From contig OZ024825.1 of the NCBI GenBank assembly GCA_964016985.1, forward strand, positions 41,307,668 through 41,371,667: a stretch of 64,000 bases of DNA, in the 5' to 3' direction. This stretch comes from Anodontia alba. Its lineage: Eukaryota > Mollusca > Bivalvia > Lucinida > Lucinidae. Below are positions 33,569-44,944 of this stretch, in pieces. Positions within the stretch are counted from its first letter, which is position 1, and every line of letters begins with the position of its first letter. The notes under the pieces are model-generated. The model was given only the letters and a program-made list of their open reading frames with translations. It searched no databases and was not told the origin of the DNA. Position numbers and translations under genes: made by a program.

Positions 33569-33696
33569 GTCAAAAGTTTGAAAAGCGTGTCCGCTTAGTT
33601 ACAAAGTTGTACATTTTAACTGAACAGAAAAAATGTTTGATTTGAGCAAAATACACAACTCATTATCAGTACAACATTGAATGCAAAAAAACGTGA

Positions 33697-33885
33697 TAGC
33701 TACACTGATAAGCTGCTTTTTCATCCAAACAAATGCTGATTATACTTTTCTGATCTCTTCAGAAAAACATATGTTTTGGTACAGTTAGAATTGCCTCTTT
33801 GAGGAGCTTCTGATGAGTTACTATACCAACTGTTTTTATGGAGAAATAAGAAAAATATTTTCTTGATACCCCCTTATCTAGAGCT
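33697..33885. mobile_element. Family B TIR element, diverged
   Basis: 'gataagctgctttttcatcc' to 'cccccttatctagagctc'. The stem is partly decayed. A further B-like arm pair lies at 33960-34100. Confidence 0.72.
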
Positions 33886-34125
33886 CTGAAACATGCATGC
33901 ATGAGACAAGGCATTTACTGTATTCGATCTAATTAACGCACATACACCTATATGGGCACAGTCAAGTAATTTCTTAGTTTTCAGATTACAGCCCATGTGC
34001 TTTTATCTACCTCTTTTTGAAAGCATATGTTTTTGGAACTCATTTGAATTGCCTAAACTTGTCGAGGCAATTAAAACAACATATGCTTTAAGAAATTAAT
34101 CAGAAAAAAACACCACATAAGCATC

Positions 34126-34326
34126 TTACCATTGTCCTGCTGAACCCGGATCTGCCCAGCCTTTGCAAACAGTGTATATCCAGATCAGTTGGCCAACTGA
34201 TCTGGATCTGCACTGTTTGCCATTCAGTATTTGAATTCATATCAACAACCTGGATCAAGTAATCTGATTGGCTGAAAATTAGAAGTGGGCACGGCATTTT
34301 AATTTATTCAGCATGACAAGGGTTAA
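34126..34326 (+). mobile_element. Family A TIR element (copy 10)
   Basis: Left flank mutated to TTAC, right TTAA. The loop is shortened to 'cagttggccaactg', a perfect palindrome without the GGCTTC stem. Confidence 0.86.
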
Positions 34327-34484
34327 AATAATCCTCTCATGAAGTATTCAGCTGATTTTTTTTTTTCTTTAACACATGCCTTATTAGGTGGTTATTTTAC
34401 TAAATGTTTTTTTAGTAATTTTGAAAAACCTAAGTGCAGATTGAAAACAGTATTACAATACAAAGATTAAAAACAGAGAGTGAG

Positions 34485-34686
34485 TTAATACTTTGCATGC
34501 TAGGTAAGTTTCAGCAGATGGCATTTTGAAATATTTTTCCCAAAAAATAGGCTTGAACATTTCATGCACATTGTCTCCAAAGACAATTTGCATGAAATGT
34601 TCAAACCTATTATCTGGGAAAAAACCAAGAAAAAATAGCATCAGTTTGTTGTCTGTTAAATTTGCCTAGAGAGTGATAAAGGTTAA
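34485..34686. mobile_element. Family F TIR element, reference copy
   Basis: TTAA both sides, 'tactttgcatgctaggtaag' left and 'tgcctagagagtgataaagg' right, arms 'gaacatttcatgcacattgtc' and 'gacaatttgcatgaaatgttc'. Confidence 0.88.
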
Positions 34687-34692
34687 GTTACT

Positions 34693-34903
34693 TTAACTTG
34701 TCCTGCTGAATAAATTAAGATGCCACGCCCACTTCTAGTTTTCAGCCAATCAGATTATTTGATTCGAATTGTTAATATAATTCACACACTTAATGGCAAA
34801 CAGTGCAGATCCAGATCAGTTGGCTTCTTCAGAAGCCAACTGATCTGGATCTACACTGTTTGCAAAGGCAGAGTATATCCGGGTTCAGCAGGACAAGGGT
34901 TTC
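34693..34903 (-). mobile_element. Family A TIR element (copy 11), reverse
   Basis: TTAACTTGTCCTGCTGAA left; the right TTAA decayed to TTCA. Complete stem. Confidence 0.88.
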
Positions 34904-35338
34904 AATGTTTTTGTGCTTTTGACAGGTATAGCAAATATACACAGAATGAGGACTTTTTTCATTATTTGTATTAAGACACTTTGAAATATTCTTATTTTTA
35001 TTCTAAAATAGGCTTTGACATTTTATGAAAATTGTCTCTCAAGTCTCTCAAGGAGAAAAAATATTATCAGTTTGTCACCTGCTGAATTTACCCAGAGACT
35101 GTTAAAATTTACAGATTTCAGCTTGTAGCACTCTCTGGGCAAAATCAGCATATAGCAGATTAGTGCTATTTTTTTTTTCCCCCAAAAAATAATTATCAGT
35201 TCATGTCCTTTGTGGACACCTGGTGGTTACTAGAAAATTTCATTTCTCTTGGAGAAATTTTTGCAAACGTTTGAGTTGTTATTTTCAGAGGTCACTGATT
35301 GCAAATATCAATACCAATGCACTTTTAATGCAGTTTTC

Positions 35339-35582
35339 TTAACCTTTAAAGTGCCAATCACAACTATTGTCGTCTGCTTTGTCATCTGCTTGTGATTTTA
35401 AAAGTCATTTCGCAAACAGTGTGGACCCAGATCAGACTGCTCCTTTAGGAGCAGTCTGATCAGGGTCCACACTGTTTGCCTGTATGCAAAAATAAGTTTG
35501 AAAAGTCTGCAAGAATATTCAGCAGACGACAAAAACAGACGACATTTTCAGATGCAGTTTTTCTTGGCGCTTTAAGGGTTAA
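35339..35582. mobile_element. Family D TIR element (copy 2)
   Basis: TTAA flanks, CCTTTAAAGTGCC / 'ggcgctttaaggg'. Stem 'gactgctcctttaggagcagtc'. Confidence 0.9.
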
Positions 35583-36640
35583 TAGAAAATTTTCTCAACA
35601 TAACATTTTTATTTCAAACATTTTATCGAGACATCAGAATTATTTATCTTAACATCTTACCAGAGCTACCATTTTGAGCCAAATCTCACATATGGAGAGA
35701 AGTAGAGCAAAATAAAATAATGATCTGACTCATTTTCTACAATGAAAAGCTTTGAAGTCATCAGCAAAGGAAAGAAAAAAAGTATTGTATTTGGATAGAT
35801 ATGGAGAAATAGAATGAGATAAGCTGCCTAGACCAAGATCATATAAGAAAAATATTTCAAAATGTCATCTGCTGATTATTTTACCCAGCATGCAAAACTA
35901 TAAAAGACTAGCACCATTGTTCTAGTTATTGCTTTTTGTCAGTGCAGATCCCAGTCAAATTAGTCCTTGGGAACTGTTTGATCTAGATCTTCACTGTTTG
36001 AATATTCAGGGTAAACCATTAGCTCCTATGTTTCATTTTTCTTCACTGCTTGACTGTATTTATACTAGATACAGTGATAGTCTTAAAATTTTATATATGG
36101 TAAATGTCTTAAAATTTCGAATACCAAAGTGTCTGACAAAATAGGTATGCAAACAGTGCAGACTCAGATCAGACTACTTCTGAAGGAGCAGTCTGATCAG
36201 GATCTACACTGTTTGCCATTCCACTTAGTATTTTAAGAAACAGCTGCATAAAAAACAATATTCAGGCCAAAATAGTATGGATCAAAGTGTTCAAAATTTT
36301 AGGACATTTACCATACTACATGTACTTTTTTTTTTTACAAACTGGCATATGCAAACAGTGTAGACCCAGATCAGACTCAAGAGATGGGTCTGTACTTTTT
36401 GCCATTCCATCAAGCATATTTTGAAGCAAAAATGTAAAAAACAAAATTTAGGCAAAAAAGTACAGAATAAAGTGTTTGAAATTTTAGGACATTTCCATAC
36501 CGGTATGGACAGGTCAGATCAAGGAGCATTTTGATCAGTCTTCACTGTTTGTCAAACACAAAGGTAATCAAATGAATTTGTTCAAAGTTTATAGTTACAA
36601 TTAAAAATACGGTAGGAGCTTTATATATCATAGCTTCAGA
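35583..36640. other. Gene-free stretch with scattered core hairpins
   Basis: Contains three stand-alone core hairpins ('gcaaacagtg...cactgttt') near 35940-36000, 36150-36220 and 36352-36405. Their family ends are eroded, and the rest is AT-rich. Confidence 0.55.
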
Positions 36641-36665
36641 TAAGGTGCTTTTCATCCAAACAGGT

Positions 36666-36885
36666 CTGGGCAAAGTTGTTGAAAGCATTGTCAGCTTAAC
36701 AAGCTCTTTAATGACAAACTATTAACTGTTGTAGCTAAGGTATTTTCAAATACATTGATATTTTTGCTGCACAAATGTGAGTACCTTTTGCAATGCAAAA
36801 GCTACTCACATCTTTTCAGCAAAAAATACCAATGTATTTGTCATATTTCAAGGTACAAATTTTAACGTCACGTTAGCTAAGTACT
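36666..36885. mobile_element. Family E element (copy 4), eroded ends
   Basis: The central stem 'gagtaccttttgcaatgcaaaagctactcac' is preserved. The termini are unlike the consensus. Confidence 0.7.
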
Positions 36886-36887
36886 TC

Positions 36888-36985
36888 GTTATTTCTCCGT
36901 CAAAACATATATTGTGGATACCAAGTGAGGCTTTTCTGAGTACCACAACATATATGTTTTTGTGGAGAAATATGAGACCCTTCTT
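36888..36985. mobile_element. Family B central part
   Basis: 'atttctccgtcaaaacatat' and 'acatatatgtttttgtggag' are opposed. It ends about 60 bp before the first dystrobrevin exon. Confidence 0.6.
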
Positions 36986-37047
36986 AGCAAGAGCTGTAAT
37001 CAGTACTGATTTTTATGGTAAATATAATGTTTTTTTTTTATTTCTAG

Positions 37048-37146
37048 GTTTTATAGCTCCAGGGACACACAATGAGCAGGGTCTGGAAGATACAAGCCCT
37101 ACCCAGCAGAAACTCATAGGAAACAGACAGCTTATGACAGACATGA
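37048..37146 (+). CDS. Dystrobrevin exon (N-terminal segment)
   Basis: The exon encodes a 32-codon N-terminal segment ending GNRQLMTDM. That ending corresponds to the ERRQLFAEM-type stretch that starts the conserved part of dystrobrevins. The acceptor is a T-rich tract with 'tttctag' (AG at 37046-37047) and the donor is a consensus GTAAGT at 37147-37152. It begins with two bases of a split codon and ends with a single A, completed by GG of the next exon to give Arg. No in-frame ATG precedes Met at the end of the exon, so translation starts in an upstream exon not found here. The N-terminal part (FIAPGTHNEQGLEDTSPTQQ) is not conserved with vertebrates as I recall them. The open frame runs past the donor to a stop at 37206, so an alternative read-through end is formally possible but not favoured. 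Confidence 0.85.
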
Positions 37147-37321
37147 GTAAGTCAGTGTGCAAGATAATCAATGTTGAACCAAGAGCAAAAAACAACAGAA
37201 AAAAATAGATGATCCTGCCGGGCCACTGCCAGTTTGGCTTTGTAGATGTATTGGTTGCAGAGACATAGTCCACTATGCAATTTGAATATGGCTAAATTTC
37301 TAAGTAAATCCAGAGTATGTA

Positions 37322-37512
37322 ACTATAGCAACAGATAAAGCGCTTTTTTCATCCGAAAAATGCTGATATCTTATTTCTTGACGAAAATGTATGTTGTGGG
37401 TACTCATTAGAAGTGCCTCACTGAGGTGTTTCTGATGAGTACCTACAACATATGTTTTCATCGAGAAATAAGAAAAGTATTATGTGGATACCCCCTCTTA
37501 TCTGTAGCTATG
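37322..37512. mobile_element. Family B TIR element
   Basis: 'tatagcaacagataaagcgc' to 'cttatctgtagctatg'. It lies about 175 bp downstream of the first dystrobrevin exon, in intron. Confidence 0.85.
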
Positions 37513-37957
37513 ATGTAACTCTTACAATAAAAATTTCAGCAGAGTTCTGTGATCTTTTTGCACATGCCCAGCCTATATTCTTACTTTGTTGCAAGTTTCA
37601 TATCATTAGTTTGAAAACTGTAAGAGAACATGGGGAGACACGAACCCTACTATACCATGTGTATAAGACAAATTTTCTTATGCAAATCAAGTGTATACAA
37701 CTCCACTAATAATAATTTGATCAGAGTTCTGTAACCTTTATGTACATGCAAAGTCTATATCCTTACTATGGTGCAAGTTTCAAACCATTATCTTGAAAAA
37801 TGTAGGAGGAGTTGTGGAGACTTGAACAGTACTATTAAGTGCGATGGACGGATGGACAGATGGTGGTCATACATATGACAAAAGGCTAAACTGTATGCCC
37901 TCCTCCACTTCATGGCTGGGGCATAAAAATCATGTTGCAGGTGTAAATGATGTTATC

Positions 37958-38172
37958 ATAGGTCTAAAGAGTGGGTATCAGGTTAATATTTTCTTATTTC
38001 TCCACAAAACCATATGTTGTGGGTACTCATTAGAAGTGCCTCACCAAGGGTACTCATTAGAAGTGCCTCAACAAGGCACTTCAAATGAATATCCACAATA
38101 TATGGTTTTATGGAGAAATTAGAAAAATACCGATACTTTTGGATTGAATAAAGCTTCTTACCATTTAGAGCT
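37958..38172. mobile_element. Family B TIR element, arm duplicated
   Basis: 'aggtctaaagagtgggtatc' to 'taccatttagagctatg'. 'gtactcattagaagtgcctca' occurs twice in tandem on the left arm. Confidence 0.8.
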
Positions 38173-38387
38173 ATGTTGATATGGTGATATTGACAACGCC
38201 TTCACATAAGGCACTTTTTTCGACCAAAAAGGAAAGTATTATTTGGATACCCCTCTAATCTGGAGCCGTGTTTAACATTGACTTTGTTGCTATTGTTTCA
38301 CGACAGTTTTAGTGTCATTTTCACCCAGCATAGGCAAAGCGAGAATATAGAAATGACTTTCAGTTTGATATGCTGATATCTGAATTC

Positions 38388-38578
38388 TGGGCCAATGTGT
38401 TCAAAACTTGGATAGCATAACAAATTTAGAAGACAAAGTTGACATTTTATATTATATTATATATAAAAAAAATTCAATACACTTTATATTTTTGTTAAAT
38501 AAATGGCGGTACCGTTTGCATTGCAAAAGCTACTCACATTTTTTCATCTAAAACATTTCAATGTATTTAATTTTTTTA
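38388..38578. mobile_element. Family E element (copy 5), truncated
   Basis: 'gggccaatgtgttcaaaac' left and one stem arm 'ttgcaaaagctactcacattttttc'. The right end is cut where the pogo-like element begins. Confidence 0.68.
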
Positions 38579-38582
38579 AATA

Positions 38583-39008
38583 CAGTCAACCCTCATTAAC
38601 TCAAACTCCAAGGGACCAGGATTTCTGGTTTGAGAGAACAGTAGTTTGAGATAAAAGGACTTGAACTGTAAGGAATATATCGAGGGTTGAGCGCAAGACT
38701 AGCGTAACTCAGATGGTTGTTTTTCCCCAAACCTAATCTCCTCACCATGAAGGCATTATGAAGATTACAACATTTCTTTCTGTAAACAATGAAAATTTAG
38801 GTGCCATTGCTCGTATGAGCAATGGCACCTAAATTTGCATTGTTTACAAAGGGGTCCAAGTTGCCCCTAAACAAGGGTTTCAAAAATATGTTTGAGTTAC
38901 AATAGTCTTGCGCTCAACCCTCGATATAGGAAACTAAACAAGTCTTGTCTTTAGTTGGTTTGGCTTTAGCAGTTTGAGTTATCTGTGTTTGTGTTAACAA
39001 GAGTCGAC
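38583..39008. mobile_element. Pogo-like TIR element with a nested element
   Basis: Left CAGTCAACCCTCATTAACTC, right inverse 'gttaacaagagtcgacta'. Same type as the ends at 15310/16942. The sequence inside is mostly the nested element at 38677. Confidence 0.75.
38677..38928. mobile_element. Nested TIR element TATATCGAGGGTTGAGCGC
   Basis: Exact inverse ends (TATATCGAGGGTTGAGCGCA and the complement at 38903-38928). The centre is a second palindrome of ~30 bp per arm, 'aatttaggtgccattgctc' - 'gtat' - 'gagcaatggcacctaaatt'. Confidence 0.88.
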
Positions 39009-39051
39009 TACACTTAGTTTAGCAAATGATTATACTCTCACACTCTAATGG

Positions 39052-39265
39052 TTAACCCTAGTCCTGCTGAACCAGGATATGTCCTGCCTTTGCAAACAGT
39101 GTAGATCCAGATCAGTTGGCTTCTGAAGAAGCCAACTGATCTGGATCTGCACTGTTTGCCATTCAGTATGTGAATTTATATCAACAATCTGGATCAAGTA
39201 ATCTGATTGGCTGAAAATTAGAAGTGGGAGTGGCGTCTTAATTTATTCAGCAGGACAAGGGTTCA
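39052..39265 (+). mobile_element. Family A TIR element (copy 12)
   Basis: TTAACCCTAGTCCTGCTGAA left; right TTAA mutated to TTCA. Perfect stem. Confidence 0.9.
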
Positions 39266-39411
39266 AGGATATGAAGCAGTCATGAAAAGCCCACAAGGAA
39301 GTTGTCAGTTTCATTTACAGAAAATTATCTGAAAGCAGTCATTAAAAGCCCACAAGAAACATTACTTTTATTTACAGAATTATCTGAAAGTCTGAAATCA
39401 AATTAGTTCTC

Positions 39412-39606
39412 AATCAAAGCTCCACACAAGGCACTTTTTCCAACCTAAAAGTATTGATAATTTTCTTATTTCTTGATAAAAAACATGTTGTGGGTATTCA
39501 CTAGAAGTGCCTCAGTAAGGGGCTTCTAATGAGAAGAGACCATAATTATGTTTTCATCAAGCAGTAAGAAAGATACTATGTGGATATTGCCCCTTATCTG
39601 TAGCTT
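39412..39606. mobile_element. Family B TIR element
   Basis: 'gctccacacaaggcactttt' to 'ccccttatctgtagc'. Stem 'tagaagtgcctca/gggcttctaatgag'. Confidence 0.78.
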
Positions 39607-39638
39607 TGTCAGTGATCAGTTCTCTGAAATGAAAAGTT

Positions 39639-39851
39639 TTAACCCTTCTCTTGCTGAACATGACATACCTTGTCTTAGCAATCAGTGTAGACCCAGATCA
39701 GTTGGCTTCTGAAGAAGCCAACTGATCTGGATCTGCACTGTTTGTCATTAAATATGTGAATTTCTATCAGAAACCTAGATCAAGTAATCTGATTGGCTGG
39801 AAATTAGAAGTGGACATGGCATCTTAATTTATTCAGCATGAGAAAGGTTAA
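39639..39851 (+). mobile_element. Family A TIR element (copy 13)
   Basis: TTAA flanks, CCCTTCTCTTGCTGAA. Same subfamily as 7383. Confidence 0.9.
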
Positions 39852-40296
39852 AACAGTTATTGACCAAAAGTTAACTGAAGGTAATAACAAAAGTGAAGTT
39901 TGTCAGACAATACTATTGATTCCTGGGCCTCCAGATAAGCAAACTATAATCTAATTCATGGTTTTTGGGTAGATTGTTTACAATCAGAGCCAAAGTATGT
40001 ATACATTCACCAAATTTCCATAAGGTTGTTGTCCACGTGATTATCATTGGCCAATAAAATCAAACTGCTGTTAATACAAAATCCAGGTAATGGTTATTTA
40101 TAGCTGCAGTATTCTTGTCATTGTGACGTCAATCTGTAAAACCTGGACTGGGCCATTTGCAAACAGTGCAGATCCAAATCAGATGCTGCAGAACCTGGCG
40201 CCTGATCAGGGTATGCACTTTTTGCTTAAGTCCCTGTCGGGACCATTTGCCCAGCCTACACTCAGAGACAATCAACCCACCAGTGCTGTCAGTGCT

Positions 40297-40510
40297 TTAA
40301 CTCTTGTCCTGCTGAACCCGGATATGCCCTGTTTTTGCAAACAGTGTAGATCCAGATCAGTTGGCTTCTGAAGAAGCCAACTGATCTGGATCTGCACTGT
40401 TTGCCATTAAGTATGTGAATTTATATCAATAACCTGGATCAAGTAATCTGATTGGCTGAAAATTAAAAGTGGGCAGGGCATCTTAATTTATTCAGCATGA
40501 CAAGGGTTAA
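40297..40510 (+). mobile_element. Family A TIR element (copy 14)
   Basis: TTAA, CTCTTGTCCTGCTGAA ... TTCAGCATGACAAGGG, TTAA, with a perfect stem. A core hairpin of another family sits just upstream at 40158-40222. Confidence 0.92.
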
Positions 40511-40689
40511 TTGTGGACTTGCTTTTTAGCTGCCTATGTAAAAAGTATGCAGTTCTCAATAACAAATTTGCCATGTATAAACAGAAGAAAAGAGTAATAG
40601 TTTGGGTTTACCTGTGTTTCTTCAAATTTTCCTTGTGACAGTCAGAAAATTGGCAAATTATATTTGAATGGCATTTTCAACATAATACC

Positions 40690-40945
40690 CATCACAAAAA
40701 CACTCCTATATAGTTTTGACCCCATTAAACCCCACTTTTATATAGTAAAACTGGGGTTTAAAATGGTATACATTATTTTTCTTATTTCTGCTAAAAAAAA
40801 AATAGATTGTGGGTACTCATTAGAACAGCCTCACTGAAGTGGTTCTATTGAGTAACCACAATCTATGTTTTGGGCAGAAATATCTGAAAATTTTCAGTTT
40901 TTGGAGGTGAAATTTTCTATATATTTGAATAGGCTTGTTTTCTTA
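40690..40945. mobile_element. Family B'' TIR element
   Basis: Arms 'tagattgtgggtactcatt' and 'tgagtaaccacaatctatg'. Outer arms 'cactcctatatag' and 'tctatatatttg'. Related to 21415 and 27470-27680. Confidence 0.7.
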
Positions 40946-40968
40946 ATGCACTGTCAGCTGCAATTTTT

Positions 40969-43223
40969 AGCTCACCTGAGCATAAGCATAAGCTCAGGGT
41001 GAGCTATTGTGATCACCCTATGTCTGTTGTCCGTCGTCGTCCGTCGTTCGTCGTCAACAATTAGTTTGTTAACACTCTAGAGGTCACAGTTTTGACCCAA
41101 TCTTGATGAAACTTGGTCAGAATGTTTGCCTCTATGAAATCTAGCTCAAGTTCGATACTGGGTTACTTGGGGTCAAAAACTAGGTCACCAGGTCAAATCA
41201 AAGGAAAAACTTGTTAACACTCTACAGGTCATAATTTTGACCCAATCTTGATGAAACTTGCTCAAAATGTTTGCCTCTATTAAATCTAGGTTAAGTTCGA
41301 AACTGGGTCACTTGGGGTCAAAAACTAGGTCACCGGGCCAGATCAGCAGAAAACCTTGTTAACACTCTAGCGGTCACATTTTTGAAGCAATCATCATGAA
41401 TCTTGCTCAATATATTTGTCTTGATGATTTCTAGGTCAGGTTTGAAACTGGGTCACTTGGGGTCAAAAACTAGGTCACCTGGCCAGATCAGCAGAAAACC
41501 TTGTTAACACTCTAGCAGTCACATTTTTGAAGCAATCATCATGAATCTTGCTCAATATGTTTGTCCTGATGATTTCTAGGTCAAGTTCGAAACTGGGTCA
41601 CTTGGGGTCAAAAACTAGGTCACTGGGCCAGACCAGCAGAAAACCTTGTTAACACTCTAGCGGTCACATTTTTGAAGCAATCATCATGAATGTTGCTCAT
41701 TATGTTTGTCTTGATAAATTCTAGGTCAAGTTCGAAACTGGGTCACCTGGGATCAAAAACTAGGTCACCTGGCCAGATCAGCAGTAAACCTTGTTAACAC
41801 TCTAGCAGTCACATTTTTGAAGCAATCATCATGAATCTTGCTCAATATGTTTGTCTTGATGATTTCTAGGTCAAGTTCGAAACTGGGTCACTTGGGGTCA
41901 AAAACTAGGTCACCGGGCCAGATCAGCAGAAAACCTTGTTAACACTCTAACGGTCACATTTTTGAAGCAATCATCATGAATCTTGCTCAATATATTTGTC
42001 TTGATGATTTCTAGGTCAAATCTGAAACTGGGTCACCTAGGGTCAAAAACTAGGTCACCTAGCCAGATCAGCAGAAAACCTTGTTAACACTCCAGCAGTC
42101 ACATTTTTGAAGCAATCATCATGAATCTTGCTAAATATGTTTGTCTTGATGATTTCTAGGTCAAGTTCGAAACTGGGTCACTTGGGGTCAAAAACTAGGT
42201 CACTGGGCAAGATCAGTAGAAAACCTTGTTAACACTCTAGCGGTCACATTTTTTAAGCAATCATCATGAATCTTGCTCAATATGTTTGTCTTGATGATTT
42301 CTAGGTCAAATTCGAAACTGGGTCACTTGGGGTCAAAAACTAGGTCACCTGGCCAGATCAGCAGAAAACCTTTTTAACACTCTAGCAGTCACATTTTTGA
42401 AGCAATCATCATGAATCTTGCTCAAAATATTTGTCTTGATGATTTATAGGTCGAGGTCGAAACTGGGTCACTTGGAGTCAAAAACTAGGTCACCGGGCCA
42501 AATCAGCAGAAAACCTTGTTAACACTCTAGCGGTCACATTTTTGAAGCTGTCATCATGAGTCTTGCTCAAAATGTTTGTCTTGATGATTTCTAGGTCAGG
42601 TTTGAAACTGGGTCACGTGGTGTCAAAAACTAGGTCACCAGGCCAAACCTGCAGAAAACCTTGTTAACACTCTAGCGGTCACATTTTTGAAGCAATTATC
42701 ATGAATCTTGCTCAAAATGTTTGTCTTGATGAGTTCTAGGATATGTTTGAAACTGGGCCACTTGGGGTCAAAAACTAGGTCACCGGGCCAAATCAGCAGA
42801 AAACCTTGTTAACACTCTAGCGGTCACATTTTTGAAACAATCATCATGAATCTGGCTCAAAATGTTTGTCTTGATGATTTCTAGGTCAAGTTCGAAACTG
42901 GAACACCTGGGGTCAAAAACTAGGTCACCTGGCCAAATAAGCGTAAAATCTTGTTATCACTCTAGCGGTCACATTTTTCAAGCAATCATCATGAATCTTG
43001 CACAAAATGTTTGTCTTGATGAGTTCTAGGTCAAGTTTGAAACTGGGTCGCTTGGTATTAAAAAACTAGGTCACCGGGCCAAATCAGCAGAAAACTTTGT
43101 TATAATCATTTTGAACTTTGATCAGAATGTTTGCTTTGATCAGTTCTAGATCAGGCTCTAAAAGTGCTATGTTGCTCAGGTGAGCGTTACAGGGCCTTAT
43201 AGGGCCATCATGGCCCTCTTGTT
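40969..43223. mobile_element. G element 3, longest copy
   Basis: AGCTCACCTGAGC hairpin, (CGTCGTC)n, then about 14 units with spacing of almost exactly 145 bp ('aacactctag' at 41361, 41506, 41651). It ends GCTCAGGTGAGC, GGGCCATCATGGCCC, CTCTTGTT. Units alternate between two subtypes ('ctagcggtca' and 'ctagcagtca'), suggesting expansion by dimers. It lies in intron 37147-47154. Confidence 0.92.
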
Positions 43224-43410
43224 GAATAATGTCATTAAGCCCATTATGATGCTGATGAAGTCATAAGTAAACAGTGAAACTGTTCAGTTACTTGTCAATA
43301 ATTGATGACTGTAATAATACAGAAACAATTATAGAAAACAATTATTTTGAAATGTAGCTACAGCACCTTGAGTTTATGTAAAATTATGGTTCTGAATCAG
43401 AATATAGCCA

Positions 43411-43632
43411 GGGCTCAGTTGTTCAAAGCATCGTTAGCTTAACGAGCTTGTTAGTGGTCAAAATGTTAACCGCTCTAGTAAGTACAATATCTAATTCACA
43501 GGTATTTTTGCTGAAAAAATGTGAGTAGCTTTTGCAAATGCAGAAGCTACTCACATTTTTTCAGCAAAAATATTACTGTATAATCCATATTTAATAATCA
43601 AAGTTTTAACGATACTGTGAACAACTGGGCCC
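43411..43632. mobile_element. Family E TIR element (copy 6)
   Basis: GGGCTCAGTTGTTCAAAGC to 'gtgaacaactgggccc'. Opposite orientation to copy 7, 50 bp downstream. Confidence 0.88.
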
Positions 43633-43684
43633 AGATTTTTCCTTATCCTTGAAAAGCTGTAGCATTGGGGATATATTGCAAGCA

Positions 43685-43928
43685 GGGCCCAGTTGTTCAA
43701 AGCTAACGATGTCGTTAGTTAACGATTCGTTAAAATTTAAATCGAGTGATACGCAAATATGCTGAAATATTTTGCTGAAAAAATGTGAGTAGCTTTTGCA
43801 GTGCAAAAGCTACTCACATTTTTTCAGCAAAAAATTTCAGAATATTGTGTATTGAATCCACTAAAACAGTTAACGAAATGACCCTTAACGAGCTCGTTAA
43901 GCTAACAACACTTTGAACAACTGGGCCC
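43685..43928. mobile_element. Family E TIR element (copy 7)
   Basis: A near-consensus full copy with a perfect central stem. Confidence 0.93.
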
Positions 43929-43973
43929 AGACAAATAAATTGTTTCAACCAATCAGATTTTCAGTAAGTTCTT

Positions 43974-44105
43974 ATTAATGTTTAGCATGTTGGGTAAAAA
44001 TTTCAGCTGACAGCATTTTGAAATATTTTTCTTATTTTCCCCTGAAAACAGGTTTTGACATTTGATTCAAACTGTTTCCAATGGAGACAGCATGCTAAGT
44101 GTTAA
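43974..44105. mobile_element. Family F element, internally deleted
   Basis: TTAATGTTTAGCATGTTGGG left, 'agcatgctaagtgttaa' right. One arm pair is missing. Confidence 0.75.
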
Positions 44106-44118
44106 TAAGATCTACATG

Positions 44119-44861
44119 TACCATAATAACCCTAAGTATTGGAAGAGGTAGGCCTTTGCAAACAGTGTAGACCCAGATCAGATGCTGCAGGAAGTGACCG
44201 CATGTACAGCTCTTGTGTGCGGATTGCAATGCTTCATGCCAATAAGACTTGGCCACTGACAAAGCCAAACCTCTAACATCTGCAGGGAAATGACAGGGCA
44301 ATGATCAGACAGATCTGCAATGTCAAGCCACAAGACATTGTCACCACCAGATCCAATGACCCACTTGCGTAGCTTGGCATTGAAGATCTGAATCTCATTC
44401 TGAAGGAGAGAAGACAGCTGGCAGGGACGTGGAACACTCCAGTGGTGCAGTCAAGACAGCTTTTGACATACAGGTTGATGGAAGGATGGCCTGGGAGGCC
44501 CAAGATGACATGCAAGCTGCTGACAGAGAGGGATTGCAGAGAGTAGAAGCTCTCGGCTATCTACCCTCATGATAGATATATCTGGAGATCTGGTGTGAGA
44601 TCTGCCATGCATGCAGCAAGCCAGCTACCTGGAAGGGCGCCCACTGATGTGGATGTTGCCCCTATACCTGCACGTTAATCAAAAATCTGATGATGATGAT
44701 GATGATGATGATGAGAAGGAGGAGGATGAGGAGGAGGATCCACACTGTTTGCCATACATACAGCAATATTTTAGACACATCAAGAGGTAGAAAAATTGAC
44801 TATTCAAATTTAGGTCAAGTATGATAAGTACATAAGGTGTCCCAATAGGATAAATACGGTA
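44119..44861. mobile_element. Family C element split by a LINE
   Basis: Left end and left hairpin arm (TACCATAATAACCCTAAG ... 'gacccagatcagatgctgcag') stop at 44190. The right hairpin arm 'ccacactgtttgccatacat' resumes at 44740, and the right end is 'cccaataggataaatacggta'. Confidence 0.85.
44196..44725 (+). pseudogene. LINE 3' fragment with (GAT)n tail
   Basis: One plus frame reads RMYSSCVRIAMLHANKTWPL, GNDRAMIRQICNVKP, LGIEDLNLILKERRQLAGTW, GWPGRPKMTCKLLTERDC and finally APTDVDVAPIPAR then a stop. This is the familiar C-terminal end of an invertebrate LINE ORF downstream of the reverse transcriptase. Three in-frame stops interrupt it before the natural one. It ends in (GAT)n (44691-44716) then GAG/GGA repeats, a LINE-type simple-repeat tail. 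5'-truncated and dead. Confidence 0.85.
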
Positions 44862-44944
44862 ACTGCAAATATGAAGGATCTCATTGGTTGAAACTCAATA
44901 AACAAGCTAAAATAAGATTGCCATTTCAAAGCATCAATATTTAA

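Noticed and set aside
36777..37208. A 143-codon gene from 36777 to 37208
   Set aside because: The first two thirds read through family E and B elements. Only 37048-37146 has splice borders and the conserved ending.
40969..43223. CRISPR array
   Set aside because: Units are ~145 bp and similar throughout, with no short repeat alternating with unique spacers, and the context is a eukaryotic intron.
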